Shown: positions 15,643 through 21,796 of the stretch, piece by piece
How positions within the stretch are numbered: the first letter of the stretch is position 1
Layout of the letters: each line of letters begins with the position of its first letter
Assembly (NCBI GenBank): GCA_002840435.1
Contig: PHAT01000004.1
Coordinates: 186,001-250,000, forward strand
Length of the DNA: 64,000 nt
Source of the DNA: Deltaproteobacteria bacterium HGW-Deltaproteobacteria-6
Lineage (GTDB): Bacteria > Desulfobacterota > Syntrophia > Syntrophales > Smithellaceae
Direction of reading: 5' to 3'
Notes under the pieces: model-generated
Told to the model about the DNA's origin: nothing
Databases searched by the model: none
The model's input: only the letters and a program-made list of their open reading frames with translations
Position numbers and translations under genes: made by a program

Positions 15643-15822
15643 CTATTTCCCCCAAACCTTCTTGACCTCGCCCATTTTTTCCTGAGTGCGGCCTGAAATC
15701 TTTTCAACGGCGCCTTCCGCTTGAAGTTTAGGATTATCGGTCAGGTCGCCCGCGACTTCCTTAATCTTGCCTTTCATCTGGTGAAACTTGCCTTCCGCCT
15801 TATCTCTTGTACTGGATTTCAT
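15643..15822 (-). CDS. CsbD family stress protein
   Basis: The start ATG 15822 has GGAGGAG upstream; longer readings run antisense to nothing and lack support. The 59 residues carry the family signature KAEGKFHQMKGKIKEVAGDL-TDNPKLQAEG (about 8-37), followed by EKISGRTQEKMGEVKK. CsbD proteins are small, highly charged proteins induced by general stress in many bacteria; their molecular function is unknown. It is 41 bp downstream of the DUF3185-like gene and probably part of the sigma-54 site D unit. Confidence 0.9.
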   Translation of the reverse strand: MKSSTRDKAEGKFHQMKGKIKEVAGDLTDNPKLQAEGAVEKISGRTQEKMGEVKKVWGK

Positions 15823-15863
15823 GTTCTCCTCCTTCAAGGATTCTGATTTGTTTTTTGATCTGT

Positions 15864-16085
15864 TCAACCTTTCCTGCTTCCCGTAACCAGCAGCACAATA
15901 CCGCCAATGAGCGCGATAGCCCCCACGATGGGCGGCAGAGGAATCGTCCTGGTTTTTTCGGCTGTCATCTGAATGGGGCCGATATCGACGACTTTCTCCC
16001 GAGTCGTGTAGGTGATTCCCTGATAAGCGAATGCCACGATTCCAACGGCAATCAAAGTAATCGCAATGATAATTCTTGGTTTCAT
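15864..16085 (-). CDS. DUF3185-like small membrane protein
   Basis: The start is placed at ATG 16085, right after GGAGGTTTG; TTG 16088 is possible. The 73 residues have an N-terminal helix (IIIAITLIAVGIVAFAYQGI), a polar middle with the family-typical YTTREKVVDIGPIQMTAEKT, and a second helix (VGAIALIGGIVLLVTG). This matches the DUF3185 layout, where the middle part faces the periplasm. Function is unknown. It is the first gene after sigma-54 site D, with a predicted leader of about 88 nt. Confidence 0.8.
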   Translation of the reverse strand: MKPRIIIAITLIAVGIVAFAYQGITYTTREKVVDIGPIQMTAEKTRTIPLPPIVGAIALIGGIVLLVTGSRKG

Positions 16086-16184
16086 CAAACCTCCATTTTG
16101 CCGGTTTTAATGTGGCAATCATTTTTAACCGAAGACCTTCATCCCCTTCGGAGTCCCTATTGCGGCGCTGATAGACTGTGTAAT

Positions 16185-16200
16185 AGCAAGGAGTCTGCCA
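16185..16200 (-). promoter_or_regulatory. sigma-54 promoter, regulon site D
   Basis: On the minus strand the box reads TGGCAGACTCCTTGCT, matching TGGCAC-N5-TTGCW except at base six. It lies 99 bp upstream of the DUF3185-like start codon and is followed downstream by CsbD. Confidence 0.9.
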
Positions 16201-16299
16201 ATAGCCGAAAAGGAATCGGAAGCAGGTTTTCATCCTTCAATAACGTGCGGTTGGATAAAGAAGTGTGCGCGGTTCGGAAAGATAGAAGAACTCTTTTGG

Positions 16300-16333
16300 C
16301 CTCAGCATTTGGTGGAGCCGCAATATGTTGAGG
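16300..16333 (-). promoter_or_regulatory. tandem palindromic activator site (UAS), regulon site D
   Basis: There are two 16-bp sites separated by AG: CCTCAGCATTTGGTGG and CCGCAATATGTTGAGG in plus-strand reading. The gap to the -24 box at 16200 is 99 bases. Confidence 0.85.
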
Positions 16334-16463
16334 GATAAGTTGGGAAGGGAAAGGGACAACAACAGATGCATCATTGTGTTGACGAAACGAGTCGGGACAG
16401 GTCTCGAAACCTGTCCCGACAAAACGTCACTCAACAATTTTCCGGGTGCAAAATCCGATGCTT

Positions 16464-17867
16464 TTATTGCACGATGATTTCAAAAATAACCCGCTCATTC
16501 GCCTTTGCCACTTTTGAGTAAATCTCTCTGGGAGCTGATTCATAGGCGGCCGGGTTCACCCCGCCATAGCCGACGGTGACAAGCCTCTCCCATGAAATAA
16601 TGCCCTCGCTGACAAGGTATTCCTGAACAGCCGTTGCTCGTCGTTCACTTAACTCATAGATATAAGCCTCGGTGCCGGTCACAGAAGTATACCCTGCAAT
16701 GCGGACTTTAGCTTTAGGGTTATCTTTCAGAAGCAGGATATTCCGCTTCAGGATCGTCTGTGCTTCCGGCGTAAGCGTCGCCTTATTCACGTCAAAATGG
16801 ATATCTTCAAAAGCAAGAATCACGATTTTCGGCACTGCTGCAGCGGCCAGAATTTCCTGCTCTAATTGCGGTTCTGTCGTTACGAAAACAACCTTTTCCA
16901 CAACCCGTGGAACGTACCTGATGCTGACTGCCGTCTCTGACGGAGCTTTGGCGATTGGTCCATAACCATAACGTGAAAAGGACCAGTTTATTCCGTCAGG
17001 CGACGTCAGTGCCGTGCCATCCGGAGCGATAGCGATAAACAGCTTACGGGCATAAATAATTGCCGCAAGCGAGCTTTGCGAACCGGAATCCATTCTGGAC
17101 CAGGTCAGTCCGTCAGGCGACGTTACAATCGCGCCGTATGAACCCACGGCCACAAATTGTTTATTGCCATAAGTGACGGCAGAGAGCGTCTCGGTCGTTC
17201 CTGAATAACGCTCAGTCCATGTCACCCCGTCATCGGCCGATATCATGATTTTTCCATTTGATCCGACGGCGACAAACTTATTCTGCGCGTACGTAAGGCC
17301 CAGCAGGTGGTCGGTATACTGGGCGGGCCTGCGTGTCCAGTTAATACCGTCTGTTGAATTGAAGATGAAGCCCATCTCGCCAATCGTAACAAAATTCTTT
17401 TTGCCATAGCTGATATTTTTAAGGGAATAGGGAGTCAATTTCTCCCTTTTGGTCCATGTGGCGCCGTCCGGCGACGTGGTGACAATACCGGCGGAACCGA
17501 CGGCCACAAAAATCCCGTGCGCATACTTGATGGCCCAGAGATCGCTTTGGACCCCGGACTCCCGGATGGTCCATGTTTTACCATCCTGTGTGCCCTGTAC
17601 AATCGTGCCGCGCGCGCCCGCTGTCACGAAGGATTGCTTACCGTATGCCATGCCGTAAAGAAACATGTCCGTACCGGAACGTCTCAGCGTCCAGACTTCG
17701 CCATCCGGCGAAGTCAGGATCATGCCCTTGCCATATGTGATCGCATACACGGGCCGCGTATCTTCAACGTCCCCTGCCGCGAGCTCCTGAGCCTGCACAA
17801 GGCCGGTGCCCGCGAACAGCATATAAAATGCAATAATAAACATTGATACAAAAACCTTTTTCATCTT
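16464..17867 (-). CDS. secreted beta-propeller (YCF48/BNR-like) protein with OmpA domain
   Basis: The start is taken at ATG 17867 with AAAGGAGAAGG upstream. The 467-residue product has a signal peptide (cleavage near VQA, about residue 26). About seven repeats of roughly 40 residues follow, built on (Y/F)VAVGSxGxIxTSPDGxTW, as in BNR/YCF48 propellers (about 35-300). A linker with EKVVFVTTEP and an OmpA C-terminal domain (about 350-467) end the protein. The OmpA domain should bind peptidoglycan and the propeller may bind a protein or glycan. The OmpA region is a close paralogue of that at 13101-14306. Confidence 0.85.
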   Translation of the reverse strand, partial: KMKKVFVSMFIIAFYMLFAGTGLVQAQELAAGDVEDTRPVYAITYGKGMILTSPDGEVWTLRRSGTDMFLYGMAYGKQSFVTAGARGTIVQGTQDGKTWTIRESGVQSDLWAIKYAHGIFVAVGSAGIVTTSPDGATWTKREKLTPYSLKNISYGKKNFVTIGEMGFIFNSTDGINWTRRPAQYTDHLLGLTYAQNKFVAVGSNGKIMISADDGVTWTERYSGTTETLSAVTYGNKQFVAVGSYGAIVTSPDGLTWSRMDSGSQSSLAAIIYARKLFIAIAPDGTALTSPDGINWSFSRYGYGPIAKAPSETAVSIRYVPRVVEKVVFVTTEPQLEQEILAAAAVPKIVILAFEDIHFDVNKATLTPEAQTILKRNILLLKDNPKAKVRIAGYTSVTGTEAYIYELSERRATAVQEYLVSEGIISWERLVTVGYGGVNPAAYESAPREIYSKVAKANERVIFEIIVQ

Positions 17868-17937
17868 ACCTTCTCCTTTATGGTTGTTCGTTTTCACGGA
17901 CAGGTTTGGCGTCACCCCGCCGCTTTCTTTGGTCCCG

Positions 17938-18049
17938 GATGTGGACGACTCGATGGTTATCCGGTTATTGATGATTCTTCACGCCGCTACGTCATTGGCA
18001 AATTTGCCCGCCAGATCCTTTTTCACAGCGTTTCCAGTTTACCTGTCAT
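17938..18049 (-). pseudogene. decayed BON-domain fragment
   Basis: In one minus-strand frame from 18049 the translation reads MTGKLETL, stop, KKDLAGKFANDVAA, stop, RIINNRITIES. This mirrors the end of the three-BON protein at 1788-2543 (TLTGKAKSEAEKDLAAKFAG followed by NVNGVKAVNNKMSIE). The two TGA codons and lack of a start region mark it as a remnant. It overlaps the end of the gene at 18039 in another frame and lies between two envelope genes. Confidence 0.6.
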
Positions 18050-18836
18050 GCTGCTTTCTATCCTGTTTTTCCTCCTGCCCTCTTTCCGGTTTTCCCTTTC
18101 GGAAATCAGATTGCTGCCCTCTTTGCTGCTGCGGTTGTGAGTGCTGTTGTCTTACGTCCTGTGGTTCCGGTCTTGACGGTTGAGGCCTGTTTGTCTCCCG
18201 CACTTCCGGTCTGGGTTGAGATTGCGGCCGGGGCTGTTGCGACTGGATATCCCGGGGTTGCGGCCGTGATTGCTGCTGTCTGGCCGGTTCGCGTACGTCC
18301 GGTTTCGACTGGGGCTGCAACCGGGATGGTTGCGGCCCAATCGCCTTCGGTGACGGTTTTGATTGCACTTGCGGCTTCAAACCCCGGACCCCCCAGGAAT
18401 TCTGCTTCTCCCAATGTTTGTTTTTTTCCCAGCCTCTCCAGTTTCGTTGAACCTGCTGATGAGGTATGGGTTGGTAGTCCCACTGATGACCTCTCCAGCG
18501 ATGCGCCCGATAGTCGTTTCTCCATTCCGATGGTATCCAGACATAAAAAGACGGAACACGCCGATAGTATCTCCAACCGGAATTATAATCCCGTGAACGA
18601 TACCAGCGCCCTTCCCACGGACGCCACCACCAGCCGCTGTAAAAAAAGATATCCACATCTGAATCCGGGACAACATAGACATAGGTCTCGGGCAGCACAA
18701 CCAACGCAGGCGGTGCGGCAAAGATGACAGGCGGCGGCAGAGCAATGTTAATGTCTACATTGACCCCGGCCATCGCCTGCGCGGGTAATAAAAATGTCAG
18801 CGCGATAAGTATTTTTCCTAAAACGAAGTTGCTCAT
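18039..18836 (-). CDS. secreted aromatic/Gln-Pro-rich protein
   Basis: The start is taken at ATG 18836 with GGAGG upstream. The 265-residue product has a signal peptide (cleavage near AMA, about residue 23). A Trp/Tyr-rich domain follows (YVYVVPDSDVDIFFYSGWWW, RSRDYNSGWRYYRRVPSFYV). The long C-terminal tail (about 140-265) is rich in Gln, Pro, Arg and Ser (RPQPRDIQSQQPRPQSQPRP and similar). The composition suggests an extended envelope protein. It probably follows the small lipoprotein gene at 18911 in the sigma-54 site E unit. No enzymatic motif is visible. Confidence 0.7.
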   Translation of the reverse strand: MSNFVLGKILIALTFLLPAQAMAGVNVDINIALPPPVIFAAPPALVVLPETYVYVVPDSDVDIFFYSGWWWRPWEGRWYRSRDYNSGWRYYRRVPSFYVWIPSEWRNDYRAHRWRGHQWDYQPIPHQQVQRNWRGWEKNKHWEKQNSWGVRGLKPQVQSKPSPKAIGPQPSRLQPQSKPDVREPARQQQSRPQPRDIQSQQPRPQSQPRPEVRETNRPQPSRPEPQDVRQQHSQPQQQRGQQSDFRKGKPERGQEEKQDRKQHDR

Positions 18837-18910
18837 TTTACAGCCTCCATTATCCAGCAATCATTCAGCATCATGCAAACCGGCATGGCCTTGATATTCG
18901 TCTTTCATTT

Positions 18911-19084
18911 CTAATGCCCTTTTCCATCCCTGTCATGCCCTCCGCCGTCCCGGTGATGACCTCCATCTCTTTCATGGCCTCCGCCGCGTCCACCCCGGCC
19001 GTCTCTATCCCACCCCACGAAACATCCGCCGATCGACACAAGCAGCATCACTAAAACCATTGCCGACATAATGACTCTCTTCAT
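18911..19084 (-). CDS. small Gly/His/Asp-rich lipoprotein (57 aa)
   Basis: The frame runs from ATG 19084, with AAAGGAGG upstream, to TAG 18911. The 57 residues have a lipobox (SIGGC, Cys21). A tail of repeated GGHxRDG units follows (WDRDGRGGRGGGHERDGGHH, RDGGGHDRDGKGH). The repeated His and Asp could bind divalent metals; that is inference from composition. It lies downstream of sigma-54 site E. Confidence 0.7.
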   Translation of the reverse strand: MKRVIMSAMVLVMLLVSIGGCFVGWDRDGRGGRGGGHERDGGHHRDGGGHDRDGKGH

Positions 19085-19108
19085 CGTATCCTCCTTTGAC
19101 AGGACCTG

Positions 19109-19240
19109 TTATTGCTTATACAACCGTGCGCGACCATCAGTATATCCATGATGCTTGCCGTTTACATTTGCCGGAGCGTATTGACGTACTCGTGCTCCGG
19201 TATCTTCATTTCCTTTTGCATTAAACATGATAACCATCAT
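19109..19240 (-). CDS. possible small leader protein (43 aa)
   Basis: A frame from ATG 19240 to TAA 19109 gives 43 residues (MMVIMFNAKGNEDTGARVRQ, then YAPANVNGKHHGYTDGRARL). No strong ribosome site precedes it. The argument for it is position: the predicted transcription start of sigma-54 site E would leave a leader of about 35 nt, as at sites A and B. Without it, site E would have an untranslated leader of about 190 nt. The same stretch holds a hairpin with arms CCGGAGC and GCTCCGG (19171-19177 and 19194-19200), so it may instead be a structured leader. Confidence 0.35.
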   Translation of the reverse strand: MMVIMFNAKGNEDTGARVRQYAPANVNGKHHGYTDGRARLYKQ

Positions 19241-19286
19241 TCGCTCAATTGTTTGCCCGCGGTGCGCTTCGGTTATTCAGTATAAA

Positions 19287-19302
19287 AGCAAATAGTCTGC
19301 CA
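19287..19302 (-). promoter_or_regulatory. sigma-54 promoter, regulon site E
   Basis: On the minus strand the box reads TGGCAGACTATTTGCT, matching TGGCAC-N5-TTGCW except at base six. It drives the small lipoprotein and Gln/Pro-rich protein genes, and perhaps the propeller-OmpA gene. Confidence 0.9.
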
Positions 19303-19400
19303 ACAGCCGAAGCGGCGGCAGCGATTTGAATTCGTCATTTAATAACGGGGGATTAGGTTAACGGGGCAAACAGCCGAAAATTGTGAAAACGTTAAACATC

Positions 19401-19434
19401 CCTCAGCATTTGGTGGAGCCGCAATATATTGAGG
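19401..19434 (-). promoter_or_regulatory. tandem palindromic activator site (UAS), regulon site E
   Basis: There are two 16-bp sites separated by AG: CCTCAGCATTTGGTGG and CCGCAATATATTGAGG in plus-strand reading. The gap to the -24 box at 19302 is 98 bases. It lies 180 bp from the end of the sigma-54 activator gene that closes the Kai locus. Confidence 0.85.
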
Positions 19435-19554
19435 GGGAACAAAAAATGGAAGCGAGAAGTCAGAATCCAGAAGTTAAGAAACGGAATGACGGACAAGTTG
19501 CGAATAGAATTTCAAAATCCTGCTGACCTCTTCAATCAAACGGTTGAATCCGGA

Positions 19555-19620
19555 AACATCCTTCTTTCTTCATCTGTCTTCTGTCTTCTGTATTCTGTAT
19601 TCTCTATTCTGTCTTTAATT
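19555..19620. repeat. degenerate TTCTGTC pyrimidine repeat
   Basis: Downstream of the activator gene the sequence repeats words such as CTTCTGTCTTCTGTATTCTG with few other bases. The same word family recurs near 21730-21830, 26240-26360, 28110-28220, 28570-28680 and 28880-28950, always in gaps or gene ends of the Kai locus. Confidence 0.6.
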
Positions 19621-21615
19621 CACTTTTTTAGTCTGCGGCCGGACGATCCTCAGCTTATGCATCCGTGCCCTGAGCGTGCTCGCGTTGAGGCCCAGAATGA
19701 GTGCAGCTCCGTCCTTTCCTTCGATGCGCCACTTTGTCTCGGAAAGGATTTTCAGCATTTGGTTGCGCTCCGTCTCTTCCAGGGTTCTTACGGCGGAGGA
19801 TATTTCAGGGGATGGCATTTCCAGTTTATCCGCCAGATGCAAAACCGGCCCCCGGCACAGGATCACAGCCCGTTCAATGATGCTTTCCAACTCCCGGACG
19901 TTGCCGGGCCACGGGTAATCCGAGAGCGCCTTCATCGTCTCCCTGGAGATCGTCGTGATTTGCTTTCCCATATTTCTGGAATACCTGTCGACAAAGGCCT
20001 GAACCATCAACGGAATATCTCCCTGCCTAAGCCTGAGCGGCGGGACCGTGATGGGGAAAACATTCAGCCGGTAGTAAAGGTCCTGCCGGAAGCGGCCCTG
20101 GCGGACTTCTTCTTCAAGGTTTCGATTGGTCGTCGCTACAATCCTGACGTCGACTTTGATGGTATTGGATGAACCCAGCCGTTCAAACTCGTGATGCTGA
20201 ATGACCCGCAGGAGTTTGATCTGCAACTCCAGCGGCAGCTCCCCGATTTCATCCAGACAAATAGTGGACCCATTGGCGACTTCAAACCGGCCCATCCGCC
20301 TGGTATCCGCCCCGGTAAAGGCGCCTTTTTCGCGGCCGAACAATTCACTCTCTATTAAATTGGCCGGCAGGGCGGCGCAGTTGACCGTGATCAACGGCCT
20401 TTCTTTGCGGGGACTCATCTCATGGATGGCTGCGGCGATCAGTTCCTTCCCCGTCCCGGTCTCACCCAGAATGAGGACCGTTGTGTCGGCGGGAGCCACT
20501 TGTTCGGCCCGATAAAGAACGTACTTGAGGCCATCACTTTCTCCGATAATGTTATCAAGATGATTTTTCATCTTGTCCACGTAGCGAAAGTAAATATTCT
20601 CGGCCTCCAGTTTATCTTTCATCGTCTCGATTTCCGCGAGAGCGGTCTGAAGGTCGCGCGTCCGTTCGCTGACCCGTTGCTCCAGTTCGTCTTTGGCTTT
20701 TTGCAGCGCCTGTTCCGCCTGTTTGCGCCCGGTAATTTCCTGCGCGTAGATTCGCGCCACTCTCAGATGAACAGGCACAATAATGCTTTCGATAAACGTC
20801 CTGCCGTTTATTTCCATCTCACGGAGCTCGTATCGCCCGTCGTTTCTTTTTTCCATCTCTTTTATTGTTTTGGCCAGGTCGCGCGGAAGCAGGAGGCGGA
20901 CATCATCGTCGGACATTTTTAACTTTTTTAACATGTTCGTGGTTGCGGCGTTGCAATAAATGACGTGCCCCTCCATATCCGTTTCGATAACCGGATGGGG
21001 ATTGAGTTCGGGGAAGGAAGCAAGATGCTCAATTTTTACCTCCGCCCTTTTGTGCTCAGTGACATCCATGATGGTGGTGTGGATATTTCCGGCTGTGCCC
21101 CCGATATTGTCCCTGGCGATGCTTTGGAGTTGTGCAGGAAATATCGAGCCGTCTTTTCTCTTCAATCGTATTTCACAGGCCGGGACATCCTGTTTTTGAA
21201 AAATATCTTCGCAGTGTTTTAAAAAAATATTTCTTTCCGCAGCGGTGGCGATAAAGTCACTGAACGGCTTCTTAATCAGTAATTTTCTTTCGTTCCCCAG
21301 CAGTTTCGCGCCCGTCAGATTGACTTCGCGGATCAGCGTCTGCGCATCAAAGGTGAAATAACCGACGGGAGCAAAGTCATAAAGATCGACATAATTGTTG
21401 TGCGATAACTCAAGCTCCTCCCGGGTTCGTCGAAGCTCTGCGTTCTGCATCTCCAGTTCGATCTGGTGAACCTCCAGTTCATGGACAAGACGCCGGGCAT
21501 CTTTCTCAGAACGGGGCGGACGCAATTCCGCATTTTTCATGCGCAACCGCGTTTCCGCCTGACCGCGCAGCTGAATGTCTGCTGTTGATTTGCTTCTGTC
21601 TTTGGTGGCACCCAT
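19615..21615 (-). CDS. PAS-PAS sigma-54-dependent transcriptional activator
   Basis: The 666-residue protein has a coiled N-terminus, a first PAS domain (about 70-190, [20 protein letters not shown]), a second PAS-like region (about 195-300), a coiled linker and a sigma-54 AAA+ domain (about 355-590). The AAA+ domain has Walker A GETGTGKE (384-391), the sigma-54-contacting loop GAFTGA (431-436), Walker [10 protein letters not shown] (about 452-460) and the arginine-finger region [15 protein letters not shown] Fis-type helix-turn-helix ends it (about 635-656, [16 protein letters not shown]). It should remodel RNA polymerase-sigma-54 in response to a PAS-sensed signal. It has no receiver domain, so control is by sensing or by a partner protein. 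It closes the Kai locus and faces regulon site E. Confidence 0.95.
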   Translation of the reverse strand: MGATKDRSKSTADIQLRGQAETRLRMKNAELRPPRSEKDARRLVHELEVHQIELEMQNAELRRTREELELSHNNYVDLYDFAPVGYFTFDAQTLIREVNLTGAKLLGNERKLLIKKPFSDFIATAAERNIFLKHCEDIFQKQDVPACEIRLKRKDGSIFPAQLQSIARDNIGGTAGNIHTTIMDVTEHKRAEVKIEHLASFPELNPHPVIETDMEGHVIYCNAATTNMLKKLKMSDDDVRLLLPRDLAKTIKEMEKRNDGRYELREMEINGRTFIESIIVPVHLRVARIYAQEITGRKQAEQALQKAKDELEQRVSERTRDLQTALAEIETMKDKLEAENIYFRYVDKMKNHLDNIIGESDGLKYVLYRAEQVAPADTTVLILGETGTGKELIAAAIHEMSPRKERPLITVNCAALPANLIESELFGREKGAFTGADTRRMGRFEVANGSTICLDEIGELPLELQIKLLRVIQHHEFERLGSSNTIKVDVRIVATTNRNLEEEVRQGRFRQDLYYRLNVFPITVPPLRLRQGDIPLMVQAFVDRYSRNMGKQITTISRETMKALSDYPWPGNVRELESIIERAVILCRGPVLHLADKLEMPSPEISSAVRTLEETERNQMLKILSETKWRIEGKDGAALILGLNASTLRARMHKLRIVRPQTKKVN

Positions 21616-21796
21616 GGCAGCCCCTTTTTAAGGATGTGGCGCAATGGTTGCACGTTGAGGAAGATTTTTCAACCGGGTCAATTCCTTAAAATCTCCCTTC
21701 TTTTTGCCCTAATCATTTGATCACATGGAGATCAGAAGACGGAAGGCAGAATATGGGTGGTAAAATGCAGAATGGAAGATGGAGTACACAATGTTT
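21616..21796. repeat. gap with degenerate CAGAAG/CTTCTG repeat
   Basis: The gap between the last activator and the CheB-CheR gene contains CAGAAGACGGAAGGCAGAAT-type words on the left and CTTCTGACTTCTGACTTC on the right (extending to about 21833). They are partly complementary and could fold into a long imperfect hairpin. No gene is seen. Confidence 0.5.

Noticed and set aside
17938-18049. Reading the two in-frame TGA codons of the BON remnant as selenocysteine
   Set aside because: The TGA codons replace non-cysteine positions and no hairpin lies at SECIS distance, so decay is the better explanation.
21637-21652. Plus-strand sigma-54-like box TGGCGCAATGGTTGCA
   Set aside because: It points into the 3' end of minus-strand genes, has no plus-strand gene downstream and no palindrome pair upstream, so it is probably a chance match.
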